Below are positions 9,722 through 23,100 of a stretch of DNA of 29,095 nucleotides, one piece after another. Origin of the DNA: Phoronis australis. Its lineage: Eukaryota; Phoronida; Phoronidae. Every line of letters begins with the position of its first letter. Within the stretch, counting starts at the first letter, position 1. Position numbers and translations under genes: made by a program. The notes beneath the pieces are model-generated. The model was not told where the DNA came from and made no database searches. It saw only the letters and a program-made list of their open reading frames with translations. The stretch is from assembly GCA_002633005.1 (NCBI GenBank), contig NMRA01000005.1, positions 1,067,680 through 1,096,774 on the forward strand, read 5' to 3'.

Positions 9722-10971
9722 TGGTCTCCGAAACCTATTTATGAGCACTCCACAACTAGAGGCACGTTAGCCACACAAATGGCTTCGGCAGACCCGTAAA
9801 TGAAGAAATATTTTAATTTATGTCTAACATGTCTCACTCTTCTGCTTTATCGCATTAGTAATTTGGATCCAATCAGCTACCAAGAAAATAAGGCATATGC
9901 TATAATATTTTCATTGAAACTACTTCATGCAAGGGTTATATAGTTTTCTAGGATGGGTCCTCCATACGCACGCGTAGTGTCAACGCCTAACCGGCTTCCA
10001 CGAATTCAATGCCCCAATTTATGTCTTCACGCAGTCGATTTAAGTTCACCGAGCTTTCAAAACTTGACCTTGATACCACGTGAACTTTCTACAAGTTAAT
10101 TTTTAAGACAACTATCCGCTCGCGGCTCGGGCCTTCGCATAGCTGCAAACGCTATTTCTCTCTTGAAAACGAATATCCCCGACCACTATTAATGTCTATC
10201 AGACATATTATTTCTACCGAGCATTAATTCCCGGACTGCCCGCAGAAGCTATTCCATGAAGCCGTGCCTTCACTCGAACCACTTCTCATGACCTGGCTTA
10301 AAATTTCTACGCACAAATCAACTGTAAAAAGTTAAACTTTTTACTTTTAAACACATTCCCACCACTTTTCCAAGATTCACTTTAAACAGAATCATTTCAC
10401 AACTACTGATATAGAGATTAAAGCAAAAACGAATCAATTACTAAGTCAGTTGACAACGAGGTTATGGACAATGACACTCACAGTGCTACTGAACTCATTT
10501 TGCGCTCAACAATGTCGGATGTCCTCGAATGCTATGAGAATCGATACTTTTTGCAATAAAATTTAAACTAAATGACATTCACAGTATGTAGTGTGAGAAA
10601 CACTATTCTTATCTGATTTCAAGATATTTAAACTATTTATTTAAAAAAAATAATGAACAGCAACGTAAAATATTCAGGCAGCTTGATTGACGAGTTTGTC
10701 CATGAGTGGAAAGAGGTAACGCGGATATGGATAGTGTACGGGAGCAGAGGACAGTACGCGAGCAAAGAAATGTGTCCGCGAGATGGAAAAAGTGGTCTGG
10801 GAGGGAAATGCGCGTCCGCGAGAGAGGAATGTGTGGCACGTAAAGACCCGAGCGGGCAATGAAGTTTAGCTGCCTTGCTATTTCAAAACTGTAAATGGTA
10901 AGCATTTTCGGAGTTTATGAAACTTGTCGAGTAGGACTGAGTGGTTGCTAGTGACGTTTCAAAAAGCCTAC
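9722..10971. other. Noncoding DNA downstream of the last recognised transporter exon
   Basis: Sequence is AT-rich with no supported ORF. A patch at 10730-10860 carries irregular repeats of a CGCGAG-containing unit, which creates overlapping open frames on both strands without domain character. The final coding exon and 3' UTR of the transporter are expected downstream on the - strand but cannot be placed. A candidate acceptor (TTTGCAG, - strand, near 10145) would open a short frame with no family resemblance. Confidence 0.4.
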
Positions 10972-11139
10972 CTGTCTCCAGGTTCCAGGAGTGGCGATAA
11001 AAATGTAGACGGCGTATACAGGCGGTATTACAATAGAAGACAGCGCCATAAACCAGCCGATCATGACACCCCACCATGGATATTCGTATTCCAAATACTT
11101 GACAGGTTTGTGTTGAACGTAGCTGAATATAAGAACACC
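10972..11139 (-). CDS. Transporter exon: TM12
   Basis: 168 bases, phase 0 at both ends, acceptor TTCCGCAG and donor GACAG/GTAGGC. It encodes [40 protein letters not shown] and [16 protein letters not shown]. The W-x-x-x-IGW-x-MALSS block is the usual TM12 signature. A further exon for the cytoplasmic tail is expected but was not identified. Confidence 0.95.
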
Positions 11140-14100
11140 CTGCGGAAGAGAAAAAACGTTATGATGTCTCATTGGCGTGAGTAAAATTAATGCGTGCGCA
11201 TGCTCCCTCCCCCTTCTTTACAATGGCACACAAAGCTCTTGAGATCTGAATCTGACACACGTTCCATCTTTGGCAATGATCACGTCTAACGGCCATATTG
11301 GTTTTCCTTCGGCCTAACAAGATGGTGGTCGAATCATAGCGCTTCGCATCTTGATCTGATGTACGTCTAGATCTTCTGTAGTTCAGCAACAAAGTTGGCG
11401 AGGAACAGGTTGGGGTCATTTTGCGGTGATGACACGTGGCTATTTTGCAGAAGTGCTGAATTCGTTGGGACTCTAAAGCCGTGTGCTATGAACCGTCTTC
11501 CCTCACAAAAACCAACTTAAACCACTTACCGTAGTGAAATTATTCTCAAATTGTCCCTTAGTCAAAGCTGATATGCAGAATAATGGGAACTGTTTCATGA
11601 AACGTGGCTTCAAGACTTAAGTCAGAAACTTGGTCTAACGCTCCAAACAACTAATTTGAAAAATAACCAAACCTCACTTCCAAGGTACCTAAACTCGGTT
11701 AACGGACGCATAAACACGGTCACGGACGCATGAACACGACTCACGTACCTGCAAACATCGTTCACTGACTCACAAACACGATCCATTCACCCAAATACAC
11801 GGACACGGGCTCACACAGTCAAGAAGAAACATGTTTAACGGACCGCCAAACACGAGTCACGGAATACATCGGCTTCCCGGGGTCAGCTGACATCTATATT
11901 TTGTCCGTAAACCGTGTTTGGCGGTCCGTTAACCGTGTTTCGTTAATGTGAGTCTGTGTCCCGTGTATTTGGGTGAATGAATCGTGTTTTGTGAGTCCGT
12001 TCCCGTGTTTGTGAGTCAGTGAACGGTGCTTGCAGGTACGTGAGTCGTGTTCATGCGTCCGTGCCCGTGTTCATGAGTACGTTAACCGTGTAGTTTAGGA
12101 ACCTTGACTTCAGCAAAAGTACAAAGCACCTAGTGGTCTAAACCAAAATCTCGTTTCTTACTACCGATTTGACGTCGCCGGGTAAGGGCAAGTGGTCTCA
12201 ACTAGAAAGACTTAAAGATGCATAGTCTCGTTAAATTGTGGATATGCAACTGAAATACAAATTTACAAGCGAACCCGGGTCCTCAAGCGTGCCGGAAACG
12301 GCATCCGAGAACCGGTTACCGTTTCAATCTCGCAAACGGCAGTCTCGTTTTGGGAGTCTATTGTTATGTAAATGAGTGTGGTAATATATCATGGTTACCC
12401 AAAAGATGCAAGGCACAGTTTTTATTATTTGTTTATTTCACTATCAAATAACGAATGAGTAAACTTTGGAATTACTAGGGTTTTTTATAGTTAAGTGTAT
12501 CAGTTGTAGTGTTTTCTTTAAAATCGCAATTTGCCTACAAACTTTTCTTTTTCTGATTATACTTGTACACACAATTCTCCAGGAAGTCACTGGGTGGCGC
12601 TTGCTACAAATTTAAATATTCACGGTTTTAATGAGACATAGCATCTTTAATGTTTGCTCTCGGTAAAGCTGGATAAAGGTATAACTGTTAAGGAACCGGC
12701 ACAACTTACCACACATATGAGAGGAGTGAAGCCAACCCAGCACAGCTTCCACCATATAAACGGGTAGTAGCCAATCATATCGCGTATGTTGTCATAGAAA
12801 CGATTTACTCCTGCAAAATGAGCATGACCCATCAACGTCATTGATATTTCGTCAAATCATAGATCACAACCGAGAATACGCGAGAATTCACAATTCCAGT
12901 TACAATACAAATAATTCAAAATTCAAAATGCCGTACGAACTTGGACGAAACATCCTACTTTTATAATTTTTTGATTCGTGCATTTTTCTTTGTGCTATTT
13001 CAATGTAAACATCATCAGCACACAGTATTGTAGAAGGTGTGATTGTTATCTGAACCCAACGCGCACGAGAGGCGCACCAGAAAACAAATAAGTGTTGACG
13101 TTTAGCCTCACCGTACGACCAAGAGAAGGCGACACATTCGAAAAATATCAGGAAGAGCAAGCACATGCCACTGGCAGAGTAGTAGTCGAAGAGTTGGAAC
13201 ACAAACATTCCTCCCTGAAACAAAACGCAGCGCATCACAAAGGTGTGCCGGTACGTGTCGCTCAGGTGGGTGACTTTTTTACGACCGAATTCACTACAAG
13301 TACGTGTCTTTTCTGACAAAATTTCCGAGGTAAGAGTGCATCACACCATTTGATTCCTTACGAAAAGGTTAACTTTAGGAGTTCGAAACTACAGGGTTCT
13401 TTTCAACTGCAAAAATTAACAGACTTGTGATATCACCTGTAGTAAAAAAATTAAATTCGAAAATTAAATGATTTTTGACAACATGGCATCTATTCTTGCA
13501 CTTTCATATAAAAGGGTTAAGTTTATGGAATTAGCCCTGGTAAAATTACAATGTTTCTGGAATAAAACCCAACGAAAGAGTGATTTTCATGAAATCTCAC
13601 GGTCGTTTTTTTTCAAGTCTACTCTCTAGTTATGCAAAATTGGTAACTTTATTTTCCACATGCACTTTCGTCAATAATATACCAGAATATCCTCCCGGGC
13701 AAACAAATGCTCGTTACACGGGAAAAGTCTTGCAGCTTTCCAACACAGTGTCTGAGTGTCACGATTTAATTCACCAAATGTACAGCGTCTTTGCAATACG
13801 CTGGTCATCAGGTACAGATCCTAGGAGAAATGCTATGCGTTACAAACCGAGTAAACTCCTGTCCACCAAGGTCTGCGCATTGCCGGATTGTAAAAACCGC
13901 ATTAACATTTTTAATTAGGGTGGTTGCAATATATAGTAGGAGAGTGTCATTGGCCCGAATTATCCAAGATATGATCCGCGTCAAAGTTTGCAAATGTGAT
14001 AATATCTTCGCAATGGTCGCTGGTGTCAAAAAAATTTCCTGGAATTTAAATGAATGTCGTTGGCATTACCTGACAAATCATCGAGAGACCAACGAGATAG

Positions 14101-17100
14101 GAAACGCCGCAGACGACAGCAATGAAGATTTCCTTTCGCTTACGAAGGTACTGGGGCCACTCGTCGACGCAAGCCGTTATAAAGCCCTCCATGGTGACAA
14201 ACTAAAATGATGAAGGTATGTAATCCAACAGTGACATTAACTAATCTTCTATAATAGACAATGACTATGTTATCTCCCCTGTGGTATTTACATACACTGT
14301 CGTAGTTCTCAGTTGTGTTCAGTGGTTCTCATAATCTTACTTACCGTTCTATACTGTGCTTCAATCTTCAACATGTTAACTTTTTATCAAGTAAATGTTA
14401 CTGAGCAAAAACCATACGCATGCGCGCACCCAGCTTTCAATATGGGGGGCTCGAATTCCTGACGTTGTGGACCTTTTGCAAAAACGGGAGCACCACTGTG
14501 AATTGTTCGTTTGCGCTTGTTTAGTGGACTTTTGTGCCACTTTCTCGCACTTTTTGTCTCTCAGAGGCGTTCGAGCCCCCCCCCCCCAAGCCCCCCCTGG
14601 GTGCGTGCATGCATACGATTGGTGATTCCAACAGCAGTCATTCATAATAACCTACTGACGGGGTTTTCTAAGGATTCCCCGGCAGTCGATCCACGAGGAG
14701 AGCAGCGTGAAAAACAAATTGTGTTCATTGAAGAATAAGGATCTGTTTTAAAACCACAAGAAATGTAAAAGAATATATTCAAATATTAACAGTTAATCAA
14801 TGTGCTTATTTATTGACTTAAAATCGTGTTACGAATTAAATGTCGTCGAACTCTTTTTTGTCGCATAAACCCGGTTCTAACATAGTCACACAATGAAACT
14901 ACACATTTACAGACAAAACCATAACTCGTGGATTTAATGCTGCGAATTGGGCACGGTTACAACATATTTACAATTTTATAGATTTAAACTTTAGTAAAGT
15001 TGAACACCACACGACGGACTACGTTATTCTGCATGCGGACTCACAGAAATGTAGCAGATTTGACATGTTGTTTGACTCGTCTTAATGTAGTTGGTAAACC
15101 AACCCTTAAAAGCGATGGCAACCTTTTTTATGTCATTTTTAGCAAAAATAAGGCTCGTTGATTATCCCAGACATAATTTTCACTTATTTACTGCTTTTCG
15201 TAATTTAATTAATTACTCGTCGTCTCCGGAAGTGACGTTTTGGGAGGCAAGAATTTCGCGCCAATTTCCTTTCATATAGTCTGACTGTGAGAGCAGCAGC
15301 GGACGAGTAATTTATAAAAAATACGAAAAGCTGTAATTAAGTGGAAAATATGTCTAAGATAACCAACCAACCTTATTTTAGCTCAAANGTGTCACCACGT
15401 CTGTCTTCAGTAGCCGCCTCGTTTCTCTCAACAGCTGCCTGTGCCTGTGTGTACTCTGCCTCGTTGTACTCGGGCTCAAACATGTACCCACCCACTGAAT
15501 GTCCGTGAAAAAATTCCTCGTCACCACTGCTGTGAACAAGGTCTCCGTCACTCACACTACTGTCACTGTGATACGGGTCACCGACTCCAGCCATTTTCAG
15601 CTTACAACACACTAAACAATCCCTAAATCCAACGCAGTTGAGTTCTCTACTAACCTATCTTGCCGCAGAATACTCGCCGATGGAAAGTGGTGGCGACAAT
15701 TGGTGAAAAATAGCACAAAACAAAAGTAGAATAGAACAGATTCGCACAGTAAGCTCAACGCAAAACCAAGTGGCGGGAAGCGCTTGCCTCCTAAAACGTC
15801 ACTTCCGGAAAAGCGGACGAGTAATTAATAAAATTTCGAAAAGCTGTAATTAAGTGAAAAATATGTCTAGGATAACCCGCAACCAACCTTATTTTAGCTC
15901 AAAATGACATGGAAAAAGGTTGCCTTCGCCTTTAACTAATAAATTGCAGTGGTAACAGGATTGTATTTAACATAATTGCAAGAAAGGACCAGATAGCATC
16001 CAAACAGGACTAAAGTTTATTGACAGGGAAGCCAGAACTTGTTGAGCTCTCTGGTTTTCAGTACATTGTTGTCTCCGAATCCCAAAACTAACTGTCAGCT
16101 GGTAAAATACACGTGAGCGCTACCACAAGGCTAGGCTGATGAATAGGCTACCGGAAGTTGAGACATTGCACGGTTCGCGTACCTGATGGGTAATATGAAA
16201 AAATAAATAAAAACACGTTACATGTGACTGAATTCTGGTTGGTAAACTATACAGTTAGCTGCGAATAAACTATCTATTTCGTTAGCTTAGTCTAGTGAGA
16301 CTCAATAAAAATGACGTGGCGGAAGTGCTGCGATTCGCTTCGTTGCTAGACTGAAAACCTTCCGCTGATAGCATCTCCGCTCGGGATGCACGCTCACGAA
16401 TTTCAGACCTTCTTGAAACGATGCGACGCAACTTACCTGAGGCCGCTACGTCACTAACATTCTTCCCTTGTTGATCAGCCATAAACCCAATCACGGAGAA
16501 GATAACAAAACCGGCGAACATGCTCGTGCACGAATTAATGGAGGCTAGAATCAGGCAGTCTCTGAAAGGAGCACAGAGATCAAAGACCGGATGCTCCATT
16601 GGCATTGATGTTGTCTGAACATGAATACACGTTATGTCTACTGTTGTAGCCTTTCAATACTGTGGGCTGAATTACAGTTCAGTCGAAACGTCGTTCTCTC
16701 CAAAGGAGCAAGTGGAGACACCATAGATATTTGCTAAGCACTATTACTACTTGACTTTCTACAGCACACGAACATCTTCAGTTACAGTTTTCAATACTGT
16801 CGATGATGAATGAGGTGTTCAGTCGAAACGTCTTAGTCCCGTAATGAGTAATCTTAGAGTATTTCGTAATTGTATTTGAATAACTGGACTAATTACATTC
16901 CATGAGCGAAGATAAAAATGATGCCACCTCATTCTGGGTTGAACATTATGTATTATGTATTTAAACCAGCAGTTCCTTGTTGCGCAATTGGGATTTTGTA
17001 TTTTGGAATCGGCTGCGTGCGCCTTTGTTTCAAGTGGCTATAAGCCCGCGTTCCGTCCAAGAAGCGAAGTTTTTATTAAGACCACTTATAGACCTTATTC

Positions 17101-20100
17101 ACGCAGTCACCATATTAGTAGTGAGACTCTTTTTAAGTTTAAAAAAACAACGCATTTTAGACATGGATGTAACGAGGCACATAAAAATCACACTTTGCGC
17201 TGTATTTAAGCATAAAATGCATTGTTTTTAAAAACCTAAAAAGAGGCTCACTTTTAAAATGGCGGCTGCGTGAATACGATGTTTACTGCTATGAAATTGC
17301 TCTCAGCTAGTTCGTAACTCAGGAGAAAAGTGAACTCACAATTTGTTATTCTTTGAGACCCTACTCGGGCCATAGAATGACACTCTATGACAAGACAACG
17401 TGTAGTGCCTGGGTGGAGTTCATTAAGCTAGGACCTCACTAAAAAGCAAGACTTCGCGAGATTACGTGAGATATTGCCGTGCATTTCAAATAAGAATTAG
17501 TGACTTTGGCTAAATTTTAGCGAGGTCCAAGTGCAGGTCCTGGCGTTACTGAACTCTACCCTGGTCTCAAGCAATAACGATTTGTCAGTTCTTTAAAAGC
17601 ACTGTAATCGCCTCTTAATTTGACAAAAAAAAAACAAATTGAGAACAATTTCATAACGGTAAGTGGCCTAAATCAAAAGTTGATTTTTGCGGTGGAAGGC
17701 AAGTTTATAGCCGCTGAAATAAAAACTAACGTTTACATGATGAGCATTTTTACCTGTATACATTATTGTGATACTTGTTGTAGCTCCCCAAAGCGATGAC
17801 AGCTCCCAAACCGAGGCCGTAGGAGAAGAAGATTTGGGTAGCAGCATCAATCCATACCTAGAAAAGCATATTTCTTGTTGAAGTGGTGCAATTCTTAAAC
17901 ACAGAGGAGACACAGTCTTCTGGAAACAATATTCATTGACTGACAACTCGTAGCTTGGACGTGCTTAGAAAGTCACATTCTGTTGCTGTGAAATTTATGA
18001 CTAGACGAAGGCCACAATAAGCCTGCTGTATCTCTGTATCTAGGTATACTGAATTTTCTAATACTTGACTGAGCTAAGATAAATGGCTGCTTTATGCCAG
18101 TACCGGCCCACTGCCATCATGGTACGATTCAAAATGATGAAGATCGAAACTGTACGAGCTTTATAAGAAAACAGAAGATTAAAAATGAGCTAACAAATTT
18201 TGATAGTATGCTGTGCTTGTTCTCAGTTGTGCTTATTAATTAAAATGAGAAAGAACATTGGTAGATTAATAAAGCTAGTCATATCATAGGCGGATCCAGT
18301 GGTGTCAAGGCAGTCCGGAGCCCCTTTTTCTCTTTATTGTATAATTCTAGAATTTTCAAATTGTTGACTTGGACATCCCTTTAATCCTTGATCCGACCCC
18401 CCCCCTTTAAAAATCCTGGATCCGCCCCTGCATATTTCTGACTGCGTTTGCTCTTCACGAAGTCGGAAGCTCCTTTCGTGTTGCCAGAAGGAGGCCACAA
18501 TAGTACGTACTTGTGAGTCGAGGAGTTTCTCCGGTTTGGGCAGCACGTAGTAGAGTATGCCATCGCCGGCACCCTTAAGGGTGATTCCCCGGATGAATAG
18601 GATAAAGAGAAGGACAAATGGAAAAACTGCCGTAAAGTACACCACCTGAAAAGAACGGGTAGAATGTAGCCGTACCTAATATTAGTCCTGTCCGCTTTCA
18701 GTCGTCAACAAGTCGCCCCTTTATGGCCGAGTTATTAGACCTCCGGTTGACTGACTGAGAATTACAGACCTTAAAAGTTCAAAACCTACCGCAAAAGTTT
18801 GTTCCATGTGCTGTTCAAAGTTGGATATCATTATATTTTTCTCGACACTGGACTTAAGATGGGTCAGTCGCGTTGCACGCGTCGAGAAAACTTTCAGATT
18901 TCTCGCAATGTCACGGGTCAGGTTTTGAGTCGAATTTCAGTTTGGTTGTATTGGGTCTAAGCATCACATTGAGCCCGCTGAGGCTATGAGTTCGAATGCG
19001 TCTTGTGGCTGGTAGAAAAAAACAAATTGTCCCCGCGCCGACTATGTCATTTTAATGTCATTTGTTTCAAACTACTGTCATGGTCTAACGCATGGCGTAT
19101 GCTACGTCACGTCTCCTTTTAGAAAATGGCGATTAATATCTTTGAATTGGAAACTGTCTTCTCTAATTGACTATTTGTCATAATTTTTGGGTGACTGTTC
19201 AAGGCCCAAAAATAGAATACGTAAAAAAGTTTCATATGAAAACCATTCATAGACGAGAACAAAGGTTTAGGCCTGTCTTGTTTTGTTTCTCATTATTTTG
19301 CTGAAGAACATATGGTTGGGATGTTACTTACAGACAAGTTCAACTTTTAAGCGCCCCTCCAAATTTCTCAAGTGGCCTTCACTAAACACACCGCCATTTA
19401 TTCTAGAGCTGAATGTCATAGGAAGAAGATCACGACATGCTCCACTATTTTACCCGAGGGCATATGCAAAGTACAAACATGTCTTTTTATCAACAGCCGT
19501 ACGCCCGGTCGTAGCTATGGACGGTTTTAATGGCGTTATTACACTAAGGCCGCGCAGCGTTTTTATGAGAGCACCATGTTCAGGTCGATATTTTTTCTTA
19601 AAGTACAGATTTGTTGACTACCTTCTCGAGTTACTTTTAATGAACTGTGTGCATATTAAAATCGAAGTTACTACAGCCTTTGCTAAAACCGGAAGTACGA
19701 TAATATTTTGGATCCGTTTCTGGTTGTACTTCTACCAATTATCAGTAGCATGGGCGGCGCATCATAGAGAGCTGGGAGCCATAGCCTCGCACTTATTCCA
19801 GTACTGCACTGCCCATAGTCTGCATAGGCGGCGCACCATTTGGGGCTGGGGAGGGGGGCTATAACCCCCACTTACTTCAGTACTGCGCCGCCCATGAGCA
19901 GGGTTCTCAGTAAATTTTGGCTGCACAAATGCTCACCTTTCCGGTCCACTTTACACCTTTCCATATACAGAAGTAGCAAACGATCCACATGAACAAGAGC
20001 GTGAGAGCGAGTTGCCACCTTACGTCACCTGGTTCTTCTAATCCTGCCGAGATCTGAAGAACGTTGCGCCTGTAACGCAAGGGTACTTACAGAACTCGTT

Positions 20101-23100
20101 CTCAGTACTTAGAGAAGTCATTGTCATAGCTATTCACGAACGCGTCTTCATGTCTCACACCCAAAAGATAATAATAATGGCTTGCACGCACCACTCTTCA
20201 AGACGACTACAAGAAGGTTATGTCGATGTTTGAAGGCCCGGGAGTGCAGACCATTACTGGATGTCAATTTAGTAACTCGTTACTCGTGTATTCTCTTCTA
20301 AGTTGACTTAGAGATGAAAGACACTTCAAGGCTATACTAAAGCTCAACATCGGCGTTTCAAAAAGCGTACAACTTCAAAATAGAACGAGAATGAAGCCAA
20401 AAATAACACGTTTGAGCTCCACTCCAACCACGCAACCAGTACTGTCTAAGCATAATAAACGAGAAAAGTTACATAAACTTGCTTGGAATAGCGGCTCGAG
20501 TTTTTGAACGTTGCAAAATGAAATCAAATCATTCGATACTCGATCTCCATCGTGTGTACGAGATGGCCCAAGGTGCTGTAGTCACGTTACCTTAACGGCG
20601 CTCAATATATTTTCTACTTACTCCCAGAATTCTCTGACAGGGGAAGTATGATTTCCGTCGTCCGCTTCGCACGTGCCGTTGGCTATCGAAAAATTCAGCT
20701 GCGTTCCAGAGCCGAAGAGGTAAGAAGAGATGTCGGTGACGTTCGTCGAATTTGTTGAGTTCGTGCAGTTGGGCTTATTGTAGTCTGACCGGCAACTGTC
20801 AGTGTTCCACCAATTTCCACACTGAGACCACGGCAGCACCAGAGCGAATGAAGATACGAGATAGTACAAAGCCCAGGCCAAGATGATGATGTAGTAAATA
20901 TTCAGCCATGCAGCAATTACTGCTGCGGCAAAACCAACACCTGAAATAAAATAATTTGGAACAAAGTCAATGAAACTTGTGAACTTCAGTCACACCGCCA
21001 ACCATTCTCTACTTTGAAGTTAAATGACCTGCCGTATGACTGAAATCCGCACATGCACAGATAACGTTTGCCTCCAAGGTGACATTTGGGGCAACGAAAA
21101 CATCCGAGGTGTCGCGAATGAAAATCAAACTACCAACTATTTATAAAACTAATTCAGTGTTTTGTAGATTGAGATGTATTTATTCCCATGAGATTTCTTT
21201 TAGAGATTATTTATAGATACTGTGCTCAAAACCTTACTCGCAAAATGGCGGCCACTGAAATGGTTGAGTTATGGAATAAAATTTATAAAATATGGAATAG
21301 AATTCACTGTTTCCGACTCATAAGCGAAGTTTTTTTCGCCACAAAAGTGAGCTAATGTCATGGGTACCGTCAACATAACGCAGTGAAGGTTTTTTGCGTT
21401 GCCACTCGACTCGGCTGGGTTTACCGCCAGCCATTAGAGTTATGTAGAGATTTTCTGCGACCGCAAGCTTCCTTTTGGGTGACATATCGGGCCGCGTTCC
21501 GGTTTGGAAATACAGAACCTGGAAACAGCAATGAGCGTCGAGCTCCGTAGACGCAAGAATTTCGCGAAGGGTGCAAGCGTGATCACGTGTCTAGCTTGTA
21601 TTGCATGACGACATCTCGCGAGGTCTTGCGTGACCTTGAGTTTTGGTTAGGTCCTCACGTCAACGGGACGCCCGCCCAGACCTCAGATATAAAGGTTGTG
21701 TGAGGCCTGACGTGTGCTGGTAACGTTGGTTGTGCTCACGTTGGGCCTGCAGACCATGTGGGTAAACTTAAAGTCGACAACTCCGGTGCTGGAAACCACA
21801 TCTATCTTTGACGATATAGATGAACGTTACGCAAGTTAACTGAGTGCTTGGACTGGTAATTATCAACGGCATAATCTAATTGTTAACAACGTGATCTCGG
21901 CACAAATATAATAACACAAGTTAATTCTCAATGGCGTGAGTTAATGATTAGCATCGTAAATTAATTACGTGGGCAAACTATGTACGAATTGATAAATTTA
22001 CTATAATAATAATTACGCCTTTAAAACTACTTTTCGCCCTGTTTATCTGGCTAAAAAATGAAAATTGAATCAACCTCTTACTCTGGTGAAACCTGTCTCT
22101 TGACATTCCTTACTGCGATAGGATTCCTTATCCGCTACCAACTCAAGGCAAGGCAATACACACATGCGTCATTTTCGTATTCGCAATTTTAGGGTGGTCA
22201 ATCCCAATAAAATCTAATTAAAGCGTTTTCGAAAGTTGCTGATATTTCAATGTCTTTGTTGGTAACATAAATGGGATCCTATCTCAGCAATGAGTATAAT
22301 ACGAGACTGATTTATGAAACAATATTGTCTAATCGCATTTTCATTTTTAGTCAGCTAAACAGGACGTAATGCAGCTTTAGCGTAATAAAAGGAAATTGAA
22401 TTCATCTGTTTTATCGAAAGAGATTTGCTTAAGAAAATCAACTGATATCGTGAACATGGTTGTAAACCAGGTGACCTGATGCGTGGGATTCTTAGTTTTT
22501 CTATCGTTAGAAAAATAGTCCCACTGGGTCCGCCATTTTGAGAATCACTTTTCTCCCCTCGTCAATTGGTTCTCAATATCCGGGACCCCTGACTATTAAT
22601 TAAAATCGGGTTGGCAAAGTTTTGTCATTTTCATGCATAACGTTCACACACATTTGACCAACCGTAGCCTGTCAAAGTTCGGTCGCGAGGGTCTGCGGCT
22701 GCAGCCCCGGGTTATTGAATAAGGGAACGCGGCTGTTTTTGTATAAACTCATTGTGTCCGGTTTGAAAACAGAGCTTCGCAGCAACCTTCGCCTGCGAAA
22801 TCGTCGGACTCGGAACTTAAAGTTACTTTTCGCCGCTGTTTATCTGTCAATGTTGAATTCTTAAAGGAGCATGCCACCCAAAAATAACCTATTATGTATC
22901 AATTTAGATCCAGTAGTTCTACTCGATAACGTAACGTTCGGTTGCGTTACCTGACACCTGACGGCAGACGGAGGTGTTGAAATTATCCTAAGACGTCATT
23001 GGTTTCACGCGCAGTCTGTTCAGCAGTTCACAACACGGGTTACTAGTGTCAGCTTATCGTTTTAATTCATCGTTTAACACCAATAAATCATCAAACCTCG

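Larger units (their letters stand above)
15110..15931. mobile_element. Element B: TTAA-flanked Kolobok-type element with chimeric structure
   Basis: It is flanked by TTAA at 15106-15109 and 15932-15935. The left TIR (15110 to about 15297) is followed directly by an inner piece of a right TIR (about 15298-15387), truncated at the N at 15388. Then comes interior sequence with the FEPEY-type ORF, and a full right TIR (about 15780-15931). The inner right-TIR piece duplicates about 15812-15905. The layout looks like a short left-TIR/right-TIR element joined at N to the right half of a second copy. It lies in the transporter intron where an exon is missing. Confidence 0.75.

Noticed and set aside
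10120-10150. Candidate acceptor for the transporter's C-terminal exon
   Set aside because: The frame after the TTTGCAG (phase 0) gives only a short peptide with no resemblance to SLC6 tails, and the pyrimidine tract is poor.
18398-18420. C-run as a regulatory G-quadruplex
   Set aside because: It is an internal part of the hAT-like MITE and of the type that recurs in such elements; there is no independent evidence of function.
18930-19010. B-box-like GAGTTCGAATGC that might mark a SINE or tRNA
   Set aside because: No acceptable A box at the right distance and no cloverleaf that I can draw.
19283-19864. 193-codon open frame on the + strand
   Set aside because: It has no domain, lies antisense in a transporter intron, and its end runs into a MITE dimer. 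Length alone is not enough.
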